A DNA stretch of 64,000 nucleotides from Amycolatopsis sp. GM8 (GCF_021653975.1 NZ_JAJKFK010000004.1:680936-744935), one strand, 5' to 3'; positions 1 to 13,112 are shown, counted from the first letter of the stretch. Numbers and translations are program-made. Notes: generated from the sequence alone by a model not told the origin.

Positions 1-217
1 CGGGCCCGGCGGGGATCCGGCGGCCTGGACGCTGAGCGGCTCGACCGACGGGCAGCACTGGTCGACCCTGGACAGCAGGCAGAACCAGACGTTCACCTGG
101 CGCGACCAGACCCGCCCGTTCCACGTCGCCCATCCCGGCGCCTACACCTACTACCGGCTGCAGTTCACCGGGCCGGTGACGCTCTCGGAGGTGGAACTCC
201 TCGGCAAGCCGCGCTGA
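1..217 (+). CDS. C-terminal fragment of a GH92-like glycosidase (partial at 5' end)
   Basis: The open frame runs from the window edge to a TGA at 215-217 and gives about 71 residues. They contain the pattern W-x-L-x-GSTDGQHW, followed by T-x-TW-x-DQTRPF, YYRLQF and a closing V-x-LLG. This is the end of an F5/8 type C (discoidin-like) carbohydrate-binding domain. The downstream GH92 protein ends with the same layout (SWILEGSDDGQRW, QTRPFAL, RYRLRF), so the two genes look like tandem paralogues. The catalytic part lies outside the window, so the GH92 assignment rests on this resemblance. Confidence 0.6.
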   Translation, partial: GPGGDPAAWTLSGSTDGQHWSTLDSRQNQTFTWRDQTRPFHVAHPGAYTYYRLQFTGPVTLSEVELLGKPR

Positions 218-327
218 GGACAGCCGCCCGCACCCACCCGGCGGCTCAGCCACCGGATGAGGGCACGTTGACCTGCCCGGACGTGTCGTCTGCCTTGCCG
301 AGCAGCCGCGGCGGTTACGGTGGGCAG

Positions 328-3293
328 GTGACTGCCGACCGGTTCCACTCGTCCTTCGAAGAAGGGGACCCCGTCCCGCTGGCCGGTGCGGTCGGCACCG
401 GGCCTTCGCGGTCGCCGACAGCGAAGGCCGGCGCCGGCTTCACCGGGCTGCGGGCCCTGCGGTACGAGCGACCGCGCCGGGCCCGGCTGTTCGACGTGGA
501 CGTTCCGGCCGGTGAGCACACCGAACTGTCCTATGTGGTCTTTCCGGAGGACGGCCTGTCGATCGCGGTGGACGCCGAACTCGACGACGGCAGCGGCCTG
601 CCGGGCACGCTCGACCCCAAGACGTTGTACCCGAACCAGTGGAATCTCGTGCGGCGGCCGGTCCCGTCGGGCCGGACCGTGCGGGCGATCGTCCTCGACG
701 GGCCGGACGCGACGGGCTGGCTCGACGACGTCCGCATCGCCGACCGGCCCCCGCGGCGGCAGGATCCTGTCGACCGGGTGCGCACCACGCGCGGCACCCA
801 TTCCAGCGGAGAGTTCTCGCGTGGCAACACTTTTCCGGCAACGGCCGTGCCGCACGGGTTCAACTTCTGGACCCCGGTGACCGACGCGTCCTCGACCACC
901 TGGCTGTACGAGTACCACCGCCGCAACGACGACGCGAACCGGACGCGGCTGGCCGGGTTCGCGCTGAGCCACCAGCCCAGCCCGTGGATGGGCGACCGGC
1001 ACACCTTCCTCATCGTGCCCGAGGGCGACCTCGCGTTCGGGCACGAGCACGAGACCGATCGCCCGTATCACTACGGCGTGCGGTTCGACGGCGGACTCGC
1101 GGTGGACCTGGCGCCGGCGGATCACGCGGCGTTGTTCCGGTTCGCCTTTCCTGACAAGGCCGTCGTGCGGTTCTCGTGCAAGAAGGGCGGTGTCCGGGTC
1201 GACGCGAAAACCGGCGAGGTCACGGGATACACGTCGGTGCGCAGCGGGCTTTCCGCCGGGGCACGGCGGATGTTCGTGTACGGCACCTTCGACCGCCCGG
1301 GCCGGCGGGACGGCAAGGGGCTCGCGTTCGACACGTCAACCGTCTCGTTGCGCATCGCGACCTCGTTGATCAGCCTGAAGCAGGCGAAACTGAACCTCGA
1401 CGCGGAAATCCCCGCCGGCACGACCTTCGAGCAGGTGCGGGACAACGCCCGGCAAGCGTGGCAGGACCTGCTGGGCCGGATCGAGCTCGACGGCGCGACC
1501 GAGGACCAGCTGACCACCTTCTATTCCTGTCTGTATCGCCTTTTCCTCTACCCGAACTCCGCGCATGAGGAGACGCCGTCCGGGCGCAGGCACGCGAGCC
1601 CGGTGGTGCGCCGCCGGTGGCCGAGCACCCGGAAGCGCACCGGCGCGAAGGTCGTCGACGGGCCGATGTCGGTCAACAACGGGTTCTGGGATACGTATCG
1701 CACGACGTGGCCCGCCTACGCCCTGCTCACGCCGGGCCGGTGCGGCGAGCTGATCGAGGGATTCGTGCAGCAGTACCGCGAAGGCGGGTGGATCGCGCGG
1801 TGGTCCTCCCCCGGCTACGCGGATCTGATGACCGGCACCAGCTCGGACGTCGCCTTCGCCGACGCCTACCTGAAAGGGGTGCGCGGGTTCGATGTGCACG
1901 CCGCACACGAGGCGGCGCTGAAGAACGCGACCGTCGCTGCGCCGAACCGTGCGGTCGGCCGCAAGGGCCTGACCGAGTCGATCTTCCTCGGCTACACGCC
2001 GCTGACGACACCCGAAGGCCTTTCGTGGGCGCTGGAGGCGTGCGTCAACGACTTCGGGCTGGCGAACCTGGCGCAGGCATTGGGAAAACCCGGTGAGGCG
2101 AAGTACTTCCGCCAGCGCGCCCTGCACTACGTCCACCATTTCGACGAGCGCATCAGCTTCTTCCAGGGCCGCCACCGCGACGGCCGCTGGCGCTGGGCGC
2201 CCGACAAGTACGATCCGGCGCGCTGGGGCTCCGACTACACCGAGACCGACGGCTGGAACATGGCGTTTTCCGTGCCACACGACGGAAACGGCCTCGCGAA
2301 CCTGTTCGGCGGACGCGCCGCACTCGAGTCCAAACTGGACACTTTCTTCGCCACGCCCGAGACCGGGCTCAACACCGGGTCCTACCGTGGCGTCATCCAC
2401 GAGATGACCGAGGCGCGGGACGTCCGGCTCGGCCAGTACGGGCATTCGAACCAGCCCTCGCACCACATCCCGTGGATGTACGCCTTCGCGGGCGCGCCCG
2501 CGAAGGCACAGGCCGTGGTCCGCGAGGTGCTCACCCGGTGCTACCTCGGCAGCGAGATCGGGCAGGGCTACCCCGGTGACGAGGACAACGGCGAGATGTC
2601 CGCGTGGTACGTCTTCGCGTCGCTCGGCCTGTATCCCCTTTCGGTCGGCAGCCCCGTATATGTGCTGGGCGCGCCGCTCTTCCCGCGCGCGGAGATCGCG
2701 CTGGAGAACGGGAAGCGGCTGGTGATCACGGCCACCGGAAGTGGGCCGTACGTCCAGGACCTGCGCGTGAACGGCACGCCGCACGAGGAGTCCTGGATCT
2801 CCCACGACGTGCTGACCGCGGGCGCGACGCTGGAGTTCACGCTCGGCGAGCAGCCGTCCGGCTGGGGCACTCCCCCGCCCTCGCTCACCGAAGGCGAACA
2901 CCCGCCGCGCCCGCTGACCGACCTCGCCGGGCACGCCCGCCCGGACCTCGCCGCGCTGTTCGATGACACCAGCCGGACCCAGATCACCTTCGACAGCGCG
3001 ACCCCCGCCATCGAGTACACAGTGGACGGTCCGCCGCGGCCGGTGGAGATCTACACGCTGACCTCCGGCACCGGTGGCGCACCCACGTCGTGGATCCTCG
3101 AAGGGTCCGATGACGGGCAGCGCTGGTCCGAGCTGGACCGCCGCACGGACGAGACTTTCCCGTGGCCGCGTCAGACCAGACCGTTCGCGCTCGCCCGGCC
3201 CGCGGCGCACGCGCGCTACCGGCTGCGCTTCACCGCGTCGACCAAGCGAAAACTGTCGCTGGCGCAATGGGAACTGCTGGCCGGTGAGGGCTG

Positions 3294-3294
<1 letters not shown>
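328..3294 (+). CDS. GH92 family alpha-mannosidase-like glycoside hydrolase with C-terminal F5/8-type domain
   Basis: About 988 residues. It has an N-terminal beta-sandwich region, the (alpha/alpha)6 catalytic domain of GH92 (calcium-dependent exo-alpha-mannosidases), and a C-terminal discoidin-like module. Visible motifs are DGPMSVNNGFWDTYRT near residue 444 and GYPGDEDNGEMSAWYVF near residue 747; the second is the family hallmark and carries the acidic catalytic-base region. No signal peptide or lipobox is seen, so a cytoplasmic or unusually exported enzyme is likely. The GTG at 328 was chosen because TTGCCG (295-300) and TACGGT (316-321) form a promoter that would give a leaderless message; an in-frame TTG at 268 is the alternative. 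The stop overlaps the next gene's ATG (TGATG). Confidence 0.88.
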
Positions 3295-6439
<3,145 letters not shown>

Positions 6440-6868
6440 GTGCAGAACTCGCGGTCCTGAGTGTCGGACTCGCCCTTCACCCGGCGGGTCCGGCACTCCC
6501 GACCCCGAGTCCGACGTTCGGGGCGGCCCCCCCCCCCGCCCCCCCCGCCCCCCCCCACACTCCCGACCCCGAGTCCGACGTTCGTGGCGCCGAGTCCGAC
6601 GTTCGTGGCGCCGAGTCCGACGTTCGTGGCGCCGAGTCCGACGTTCGTGGTGGACGGTGTCGGCTCACAGGCCCGGCTCGTGGCGGGGCCGGACCTCGTT
6701 GCGCACCGGGGGCGGGTGTAACGGCCGCACCCTTTGGGGCCGTGGCGTCGAACTCATCGTCTCCGATGCACGATTCGCCGTCCTGAGTGTCGGACTCGCG
6801 CGCGTGACTGTCGGACTCGCCGGGGTGCGCGCGAGTCCGACACTGCAGACGGCGAGTTCGACGGTCCG
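6440..6868. repeat. Intergenic array of 21-bp units, family A (GAGTCCGAC type), between convergent genes
   Basis: The 429-nt gap between mdh and the M3 peptidase holds no gene. Four head-to-tail 21-bp units starting GAGTCCGACGTTCGTGG run at 6571-6591, 6592-6612, 6613-6633 and 6634-6654; the first three are identical. Diverged copies in both orientations lie on each side: GTCGGACTCG-type near 6463, 6790 and 6811, and GAGTCCGAC-type near 6508 and 6832. The block is therefore rich in inverted as well as direct repeats. Read as protein it gives the heptad ESDVRGA, but no gene start or codon context supports translation. The same family recurs at 48579-48662 and 52503-52665. Confidence 0.85.
6527..6556. 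repeat. Three C-tracts (11, 8 and 9 C) separated by single G
   Basis: Within the repeat region are homopolymer runs of C at 6527-6537, 6539-6546 and 6548-6556, broken only by single G bases. The minus strand is correspondingly G-rich. Such tracts are prone to slippage and to sequencing error, and they could form four-stranded G or C structures. No gene uses this stretch. Confidence 0.7.
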
Positions 6869-8923
6869 TCAGGCGCCGGTGAGGCCTCGGCGCGTCAGGA
6901 GCGGGGTGATCTCCGGGTCGCGGCCGCGGAAGGTCCTGAACGCGGCCATCGAGTCCAGGCTGCCGCCGCGGCTGAGCAGCTCGCGGCGGAAGTGGTCGCC
7001 GTTCGCCCTGGTCAGGCCGCCGTTCTCGCGGAACCACTCGACCGTGTCGGCGTCGAGCACCTCGCTCCAGATGTACGAGTAGTACCCCGCCGAATAGCCG
7101 CCACTGAACACATGCGCGAAGTACGTGCTGCGGTACCGCGGCGGCACCACGTGCAGCGCCACCCCGGCCTTCTCCAGCGCGGCCGACTCGAAGCGCCCCA
7201 CATCACCGATGTCGTCGTCCGCCGTGAGACCGTGCCACGCCTGGTCCAGTAGCGCCGCCGCGAGGTACTCCGTCGTCGAGTAGCCCTGCCCGTACTGCGC
7301 CGACTCCTCCAGCCGCGCCACCACACGCTCCGGCAGCGGCTCCCCCGTCTCGTGGTGCTTCGCATAGTTCGCCAGCACCTCCGGCCACAGCATCCACATC
7401 TCGTTGACCTGCGACGGATATTCGACGAAGTCCCGCGGCACGTTCGCCCCCGAGAACGCCGGGTACCGCACCGCCGACATCAGCGCGTGCAGCGCGTGCC
7501 CGAACTCGTGGAACAGCGTGATGACCTCGTCGTAGCTGAGCAGCGTCGGCTCGCCCGCGGGCGGGCGCGAGATGTTGAGGTTGTTCACCACCACCGGCCA
7601 CTCGCCCAGCAGTTCCGACTGGTCCACGAAGGTGTTCATCCACGCGCCGCCGCGTTTCGAGTCACGCGTGTAGTAGTCGCCGAGGAACACGCCGAGCGGC
7701 GAACCGTCCGCGTCGAACACCTCGAACACCCGCACCTCGGGGTGATAGACCGGCAGATCGTGCCGTTCGGTGAAGCTCAGCCCGTACAACCGGTTCGCGG
7801 CGAAGAAAACCCCGTCCCGCACCACCCGGTCCAGCTCGAAGTACGGCCGGAGCGTCGCCTCGTCGATGTCGTAGCGCGCCTTGCGGACCCGCTCGCCGTA
7901 GAACGCCCAGTCCCACGGCTGGAGCATCGCGCCCGGGAAGTCCTGCTCCAGATACCGTTGCAGCTCCCCGGCATCCCGCTTGGCGTTGGCGACCGCGGCG
8001 GGCGCGAGCCGTTCCAGCAGGCCGACCGCGGCCTGTGAGGTCCGCGCGGTCTCGTCGGAGATCACATAGGCCGCGTGGTGCGGATAGCCGAGCAGCGTCG
8101 CGCGCTCCGCCCGCAGCGTCGCGATCCGGGTCAGCACCGCGCTGTTGTCGTTGTCGTTGCCGCGATTCCCGCGCGCGGTCGACGCGCGGAACAGCCGCTC
8201 CCGCAGGCCACGGTTCTCCAGTGAGGTCAGCAGCGGCTGGGACGTCGGCAGGCTCAGGCTCAGCAGGTATCCGTCCACCCCGCGCGAGCCCGCGGCCTCC
8301 TTCGCCGCCGCGACGGCGTCCGCCGACAGGCCGGCCAGCTCGGCCGCATCGCCGACCACGACAGCCAGATCATTGGTGTCGCGCAACAGGTTCTCCTGGA
8401 ACCGGGTGCTCAAAGTGGACAGTTCCTCGTTGAGCTCGCGCAGCCGCGCCTGCTCGGCCTCGCCCAGCCCCGCACCGGCACGCTGGAAGTCCGTGTGCAC
8501 GCGCTCCAGCAGCCAGGCCGATTCGGGATCCAGCCCCAGGGATTCGCGGCTTTCGAACAGCTCCCGGATCCTCGCGTACAGGCGAGGGTTCAGGTGGATC
8601 GCGTCGTGGTGCGCGGCGAGTTTCGGCGCGATCCCGGCCTGCAGGTCCTGCAGCACCGGATTGGTGTCGGACGAGGTGAGGTTGAAGAACACCGAAGCCA
8701 CCCGCGAAAGCAGGCGGCCGGACCGTTCCAGAGCGACCACGGTGTTGTCGAACGTCGCGGGCTCGGGGTTGGCCGCGATGGCCTCGACCTCGCGCGTGTG
8801 CTCGGCCAGGCCGGTCTCGAACGCCGGCGCGTAGTGCTCGTCGGAGACGCGGTCGAACGGCGGCAGCCCGTAGGGCAGTTCGCTCGGCGTCGCGAACGGG
8901 TTGTCCGGTGCAAGCTCAGTCAC
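6869..8923 (-). CDS. M3 family zinc metallopeptidase (oligopeptidase A / Dcp-like)
   Basis: 684 residues, the normal length for thimet-type oligopeptidases, which trim short peptides in the cytoplasm. The zinc motif HEFGHALH lies near residues 470-477, with the third zinc ligand glutamate downstream in the DFVEYPSQVNEMW segment. No signal peptide is present. The GTG start at 8923 overlaps the stop of the upstream phosphomutase-like gene by 4 nt, so the two are probably co-transcribed. The family includes peptidyl-dipeptidase Dcp and oligopeptidase A; sequence alone does not tell me which specificity applies. Confidence 0.92.
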   Translation of the reverse strand: MTELAPDNPFATPSELPYGLPPFDRVSDEHYAPAFETGLAEHTREVEAIAANPEPATFDNTVVALERSGRLLSRVASVFFNLTSSDTNPVLQDLQAGIAPKLAAHHDAIHLNPRLYARIRELFESRESLGLDPESAWLLERVHTDFQRAGAGLGEAEQARLRELNEELSTLSTRFQENLLRDTNDLAVVVGDAAELAGLSADAVAAAKEAAGSRGVDGYLLSLSLPTSQPLLTSLENRGLRERLFRASTARGNRGNDNDNSAVLTRIATLRAERATLLGYPHHAAYVISDETARTSQAAVGLLERLAPAAVANAKRDAGELQRYLEQDFPGAMLQPWDWAFYGERVRKARYDIDEATLRPYFELDRVVRDGVFFAANRLYGLSFTERHDLPVYHPEVRVFEVFDADGSPLGVFLGDYYTRDSKRGGAWMNTFVDQSELLGEWPVVVNNLNISRPPAGEPTLLSYDEVITLFHEFGHALHALMSAVRYPAFSGANVPRDFVEYPSQVNEMWMLWPEVLANYAKHHETGEPLPERVVARLEESAQYGQGYSTTEYLAAALLDQAWHGLTADDDIGDVGRFESAALEKAGVALHVVPPRYRSTYFAHVFSGGYSAGYYSYIWSEVLDADTVEWFRENGGLTRANGDHFRRELLSRGGSLDSMAAFRTFRGRDPEITPLLTRRGLTGA

Positions 8924-9639
8924 GCGCGGCCCTTTCGTCCAGTCGATCCGCCGACCTCGGCATCGGAGGATGACTTCTTCCTACCGCGCTTCGGCGGTTC
9001 GGGCACCACTCCGCGGAAATCCGAGCCGTGGTCGTTGACGCGTACCACGAATGGCCGAGTCTCGGTGTAGCGCACGACCGAGATCGACGCCGGGTCCACC
9101 ACGATCCGCTGGAACGCGTCGAGGTGCTGGCCCAGCGCGTCGGCGAGGATCGACTTGAGCACGTCGCCGTGGCTGCACAGCAACCACACGGCGTGCTCGC
9201 CGTGCGCCGCGGTGATCCGCGCGTCGTGCTCGCGGACGGCGGTGACCGCTCGCGCCTGCATCGCCGCGAGCCCCTCGCCGCCGGGGAACACCGCCGCGGA
9301 CGGGTGCGCCTGCACCACCCGCCACAGCGGTTCCTTGAACAGGGTCTTGAGCTCCCTGCCGGTCCACTCGCCATAGTCCACTTCGGACAGCCGGGGCTCG
9401 ACCGTGCGGCCGAGCCCCCGTGCGTCCAGCAGCGGCGCCACGGTCTGCTTGCAGCGCAGCATGGGCGACACGACGGCCTCGGCCAGCGGCACGCCGGCGA
9501 GCCGCTCGGTCAGCGCCTGTGCCTGGCCGCGGCCGGTTTCGTCGAGTCCCACCTTGGGGGTCCGGCCGGCCAGCACACCCGAACCGTTGGCGGTCGAGCG
9601 GCCGTGCCGCAGGAGGATCACTGTTGCCACGGCCGCCAC
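8920..9639 (-). CDS. Histidine phosphatase superfamily protein (MSMEG_4193-type phosphomutase)
   Basis: 239 residues. The catalytic RHG motif is at the N-terminus (VILLRHGRSTANGSG, residues ~7-21). The second conserved part SPMLRCKQT and the later His in SHGDVLKSILADALG complete the phosphoglycerate-mutase-like active site. It resembles the mycobacterial MSMEG_4193/Rv2135c group, whose substrate is uncertain. A GTG at 9639 starts the frame; a second GTG three codons later is possible. It lies 13 nt after uppP and overlaps the M3 peptidase by 4 nt, so a leftward uppP-phosphatase-peptidase operon is likely. The uppP neighbour matches the order I recall in mycobacteria (Rv2136c-Rv2135c). Confidence 0.9.
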   Translation of the reverse strand: MAAVATVILLRHGRSTANGSGVLAGRTPKVGLDETGRGQAQALTERLAGVPLAEAVVSPMLRCKQTVAPLLDARGLGRTVEPRLSEVDYGEWTGRELKTLFKEPLWRVVQAHPSAAVFPGGEGLAAMQARAVTAVREHDARITAAHGEHAVWLLCSHGDVLKSILADALGQHLDAFQRIVVDPASISVVRYTETRPFVVRVNDHGSDFRGVVPEPPKRGRKKSSSDAEVGGSTGRKGRA

Positions 9640-9652
9640 ATTACGTGACCGG

Positions 9653-10489
9653 CTAGAAGGCCGGTCCCGCCTTGGGATCGAGCGTCCCGGTGCCGATGAG
9701 CACGAACAGCGCGATACCCAGCGCGATGCGGTAGATCACGAACGGCAGGTAGCTGCGCGTCTTGATGAACCGCATCAGCCAGGCGATCACCGCGTAGCCG
9801 ACGCCGAACGACACGATCGTCGCCAGGATCGTCGGGCCCCACTGGGGGCTGTTCTCGCCGCCGATCTTGCTGACCTCGTAGAAGCCCGAGCCGAGCACGG
9901 CGGGCACCGCCAGCAGGAACGAGTACTCGGTGGCGTCGGCGCGGGTGTAGCCGAGGAAGAGGCCGCCGGTGATCGTCCCGCCCGAGCGCGACACGCCCGG
10001 CACCAGCGCCAGCGCCTGCGCGAACCCGTAACCGAGGCCGTGCGGCACGGTCAGCTGGTCCAGGGTGCGCTGCTGGGTGCCGATCCGGTCCGCGATCGCC
10101 AGGATGATGCCGAACACGATCAGCACGGTCGCGGTGATCCGCAGGTCGCGGAACGTCGTGTGGATGTCGTCCTGGAACAGCAGGCCCAGCACGATGATCG
10201 GGATCGAGCCGATGATCACCAGCCAGCCCATCCGCGCGTCCGGGTCGGCCCGCCACTCGCTGCGGAAGATCGAGAAGAACCAGGCCCGGATGATGCGGCC
10301 GATCTTGCCGGCGAAGTAGATGATCACCGCCAGCTCGGTGCCGATCTGGATGACCGCGGTGAACGCGGCGCCGGGATCCTCCCAGCCGGCCAGTGCCGCC
10401 GTGATGCGCAGGTGCGCGCTCGAGGAGATCGGGAGGAACTCGGTCAGGCCTTGGACGAGGCCGAGGACGAGCGCTTCGAACCAGCTCAT
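9653..10489 (-). CDS. uppP: Undecaprenyl-diphosphatase
   Basis: 278-residue integral membrane phosphatase (UppP/BacA family) that recycles undecaprenyl diphosphate to the monophosphate carrier used for peptidoglycan and other wall polymers. Diagnostic motifs are [20 protein letters not shown] near the N-terminus and [13 protein letters not shown] in the middle, both active-site segments. About seven to eight hydrophobic helices are visible. The open frame extends 87 codons upstream, but the ATG at 10489 starts the standard N-terminus ([14 protein letters not shown]) and has AAGGGG just ahead of it. The divergent aldo/keto reductase starts 115 nt away, so both promoters share that gap. Confidence 0.96.
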   Translation of the reverse strand: MSWFEALVLGLVQGLTEFLPISSSAHLRITAALAGWEDPGAAFTAVIQIGTELAVIIYFAGKIGRIIRAWFFSIFRSEWRADPDARMGWLVIIGSIPIIVLGLLFQDDIHTTFRDLRITATVLIVFGIILAIADRIGTQQRTLDQLTVPHGLGYGFAQALALVPGVSRSGGTITGGLFLGYTRADATEYSFLLAVPAVLGSGFYEVSKIGGENSPQWGPTILATIVSFGVGYAVIAWLMRFIKTRSYLPFVIYRIALGIALFVLIGTGTLDPKAGPAF

Positions 10490-10604
10490 GATCACCGGCC
10501 CCTTGGCGCTATAAGTCTGTTTTGCACGGTGCGGAAGGGTATCGGTCGCGATGATCGCGGAGGCGTCGGGCCGACTCCCGCGGCCGGCGGTTACTCTCTG
10601 TGGC

Positions 10605-11564
10605 ATGGAGAAGCGGCAACTGGGCAGGTCGGGACTCCGCGTCTCCCGGATGGCGCTGGGCACCATGAGCTGGGGCGGCGAGACGGACGCCGAGGAGGCC
10701 GCGAGCCAGCTGGTCGCGTTCGTCGACGCCGGGGGCACCCTCGTGGACACCGCGGACGTCTACGCCGACGGCGAGGCCGAGCGGATCCTCGGCGGGCTGC
10801 TCGCCGATCTGGTGCCGCGGGACGACGTCGTGCTCGCGACGAAGGCGGTGGCCCGGCGCACCGACGGCCCGTTCGGCGGCGGCGCCTCCCGGGGCGCGCT
10901 CCTGTCGGCGCTCGACGGCTCGCTGCGGCGGCTCGGCGTCGACCACCTCGACCTGTGGCAGCTGCACTCCTGGGACCAGACCGTGCCGCTGGAGGAGACG
11001 CTCTCGACGGTCGAGTACGCGATCAACACCGGCAAGGTCCGCTATGCCGGGATGTCGAACTACTGCGGCTGGCAGCTCGCGACCGCCGCCGCGACGAGCG
11101 GTTCGCTGGTCTCCGCGCAGGCCGAGTACTCCCTGGTCGAGCGCAGGATCGAGCGCGAGGTCATGCCGGCCGCCGCGCATCACGGGATCGGGTTGCTTCC
11201 GTGGGCGCCGCTCGGCCGCGGTGTGCTGACCGGCAAGTACCGCACCGGCACCCCCGCCGACTCGCGCGGCGCGTCCCCCGCGTACGCCGGATACGTGGAG
11301 CAGCACCGCACCGAGCGGGCGGCCCGGATCGTCGAAGCCGTCTCGACCGCGGCGGACGGTCTCGGCACGTCGCCGCTCGCGGTCGCGCTCGCGTGGGTGC
11401 GGGACCGTCCCGGGGTGATCGCGCCGGTGGTCGGCGCACGCGACACCGGGCAGCTCACGGGCTCGCTGGCGGCCGAGGAGATCGTGCTGCCCAGTGCCAT
11501 CAAAGCCGCGCTCGACGATGTGAGCGCGGTCCAGTTCGGTTACCCGGAGCGGTGGCCCAAATGA
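10605..11564 (+). CDS. Aldo/keto reductase
   Basis: 319-residue (beta/alpha)8 NADPH-dependent oxidoreductase. The conserved active-site set is visible: Asp and Tyr in [16 protein letters not shown], Lys in VLATKAV, and His in DLWQLHSWD. The AKR signatures [20 protein letters not shown] and [15 protein letters not shown] are present. The ATG at 10605 was chosen because it gives the standard [11 protein letters not shown] beginning; an in-frame ATG at 10551 would only add unconserved residues. It is divergent from uppP and followed at short distance by the LppL-like lipoprotein. The substrate is not evident. Confidence 0.93.
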   Translation: MEKRQLGRSGLRVSRMALGTMSWGGETDAEEAASQLVAFVDAGGTLVDTADVYADGEAERILGGLLADLVPRDDVVLATKAVARRTDGPFGGGASRGALLSALDGSLRRLGVDHLDLWQLHSWDQTVPLEETLSTVEYAINTGKVRYAGMSNYCGWQLATAAATSGSLVSAQAEYSLVERRIEREVMPAAAHHGIGLLPWAPLGRGVLTGKYRTGTPADSRGASPAYAGYVEQHRTERAARIVEAVSTAADGLGTSPLAVALAWVRDRPGVIAPVVGARDTGQLTGSLAAEEIVLPSAIKAALDDVSAVQFGYPERWPK

Positions 11565-11639
11565 CGAGCAGGTGACACACACGTGACGTGGCGGGCATTG
11601 TGGAGGATGCTGGGGCCGGTCGGGAAGTCCGGAGGTCGG

Positions 11640-12647
11640 GTGCGGAGGTCCACAATGGCGGTGGCGTTGCCGGTGGCGTGCACGCTGCTGGTGAGCGCCT
11701 GCTCGTCCGACTCCGGCAAGGGTGACGACGCGCTGCAGATCGTCGCCGATCCGGTGGCCGCGACCGCGGCCCTGTCCCCCGCGCCCACGGCTTCACCTGC
11801 GGGAACGGTCCTGCCCGCCGGCCACGTGACGGCGCTGGCGGCCGACCCGGCGAGCCGGGTGCTGGCCGTCGCGCTGGACGAGCCGCCCGCGGTGCTGCTG
11901 TACCGGCTCGACGATCCTTCCGGCACGCCCGGGCGTGTGAGCGTGCCGGGCCCGGTCGAGCACCTGAGCATCGGCGGCGGCACGGTGTTGGCGAGCATGC
12001 CCGGAAAGGGTGAAGTCGCGAGCATTTCGTTGGCGGGCGGGCAAACCACGGTCGCTGTGCCCGGTCAGCCGGCGGACGCGATCGGCGACGGTGGGCGGAC
12101 CGTGGTCGCGGTGCGGGACCGCAAGGCTGTCGACGTGTATCAGGACGGGAAGCTGCTCAGGTCCATCAGCGGCGGTTTGTACAGCGCGGACGAGCTCGCG
12201 CGCAGCGGGAGCAAGACGGTGCTGCTGGACCGGCTGCGCAATGCGGTTTTCCTGGTCGACGTGGACGGCGGTTCTGTCGACGAAGGCCTGCGCGCGGGTG
12301 ACGGGGCCACGAACCTCGTCGCTGACTCGTTCGGGCGTGTGCTGGTGACGGACACGCGGGGCGGTGCGCTGCTGGCGTTCTCCACGGATCCGTTGCTGCT
12401 GCGGCAGATGTATCCGGTGCCGGGTGGGATCTACGGCATCGCCTATGACGCGCCGCGCCATCTGGCGTGGGTGACACTGACTGGAAGTAACGAGGTCGTG
12501 GCTTTCGACGTACGCGGCGGTGAGCCGGTCGAGAAGTTCCGGTTCCCCACCGTGCGCCAGCCGAACTCGGTGGCCGTCGACGACCGGACCGGCAAGGTCT
12601 ATGTCGGGTCGGCCACGGGAGAAGGAATCCAGGTGATCCAACCATGA
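11640..12647 (+). CDS. LppL-like lipoprotein with beta-propeller (YncE/NHL-like) repeats
   Basis: About 335 residues with a lipoprotein signal: positively charged start (RRST), hydrophobic core and lipobox LLVSAC. Lipid attachment to that Cys would place it on the outer face of the membrane. The rest is a repeated beta pattern (VLAVALDEPP, VVAVRDRKAVDVY, LVTDTRGGALLAF, TGKVYVGSATGEG) typical of a seven-bladed propeller. The start is uncertain. GTG 11640 gives the charged n-region, ATG 11655 has the best-spaced GGAGG, and the frame is open to GTG 11583. Its position beside DUF5703, uppP and an M20 hydrolase matches the mycobacterial lppL (Rv2138) neighbourhood. Ligand and role are unknown. Confidence 0.8.
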   Translation: MRRSTMAVALPVACTLLVSACSSDSGKGDDALQIVADPVAATAALSPAPTASPAGTVLPAGHVTALAADPASRVLAVALDEPPAVLLYRLDDPSGTPGRVSVPGPVEHLSIGGGTVLASMPGKGEVASISLAGGQTTVAVPGQPADAIGDGGRTVVAVRDRKAVDVYQDGKLLRSISGGLYSADELARSGSKTVLLDRLRNAVFLVDVDGGSVDEGLRAGDGATNLVADSFGRVLVTDTRGGALLAFSTDPLLLRQMYPVPGGIYGIAYDAPRHLAWVTLTGSNEVVAFDVRGGEPVEKFRFPTVRQPNSVAVDDRTGKVYVGSATGEGIQVIQP

Positions 12648-12865
12648 TCAACACACCCGAGGCGGTGGTCGACGCAGACTGGGAGTACCGGCGGCTGCAA
12701 TTGCCGCCGGGCCTGTCCCGGCGCGCGGCCGCGACCCAGCTGTCCATCCACGCCGAGTTCGCGGGCTGGGAGCTTTCCACGGTGCGCCTGTACTCCGACG
12801 GCTCGAGGCGCGTCTGGCTCCGCCGCAAACGCCGCCCGGCTGACGTCGGATACCTGGCGTCGTAA
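12644..12865 (+). CDS. DUF5703 family small protein (Rv2137c-like)
   Basis: 73 residues, overlapping the lipoprotein gene by 4 nt. It carries the pattern WEYRRLQLPPGLSRRAAATQ, then the segment from LSIHAEFAGWEL to WLRRKRR, which is the usual core of the actinobacterial DUF5703 family. It is a small basic protein with no signal peptide or membrane helix. The function is not known. The overlap suggests translation coupled to the lipoprotein. In M. tuberculosis the counterpart, as I recall it, is divergent from lppL rather than downstream, so the local order has been rearranged. Confidence 0.8.
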   Translation: MINTPEAVVDADWEYRRLQLPPGLSRRAAATQLSIHAEFAGWELSTVRLYSDGSRRVWLRRKRRPADVGYLAS

Positions 12866-12899
12866 CGCTCGCGCCCCACACACACCCCACGCGCCGCAG

Positions 12900-13025
12900 G
12901 CCAACTCGGGCGCGCCACGGGCAAACTCACCCGCGCAGCGGGCAAACTCACCGACACAGCGGGCAAACACACCGACGCAGCCAGCAAACACGCCCGCGCG
13001 ACAAGCAAACACGCCGATCACCTGG
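12900..13025. repeat. Array of six 21-bp units, family B (GCAAACTC type)
   Basis: After the DUF5703 gene, six consecutive 21-bp units begin with GCCAACTC, GCAAACTC, GCAAACTC, GCAAACAC, GCAAACAC and GCAAACAC, at 12900, 12921, 12942, 12963, 12984 and 13005. Each later half is a variable GC-rich segment. These are the reverse orientation of the units at 26556-26764. The array begins 34 nt after one gene's stop and lies between convergent genes. No reading frame with a start covers it. Confidence 0.82.
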
Positions 13026-13112
13026 CACCCGGCAGCCGAAACCCGGCAACGAAACGTAACCACCAGAGCAGCCCACCCACCTCCCCCCAACCCCGATAGA
13101 AAGCCGCCCTAG

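Noticed and set aside
6571-6654. Possible CRISPR array
   Set aside because: Units are contiguous with no unique spacers, unit length is 21 bp, and no cas genes are present.
6461-6786. Open frames encoding heptad repeats (ESDVRGA type) across the repeat array
   Set aside because: The frames arise because 21 is a multiple of three. They have no conserved start, no ribosome site and no homologous domain, and the array flips orientation.
10551-10604. Upstream ATG as the start of the aldo/keto reductase
   Set aside because: The added 18 residues are not conserved and the ATG at 10605 gives the standard family N-terminus.
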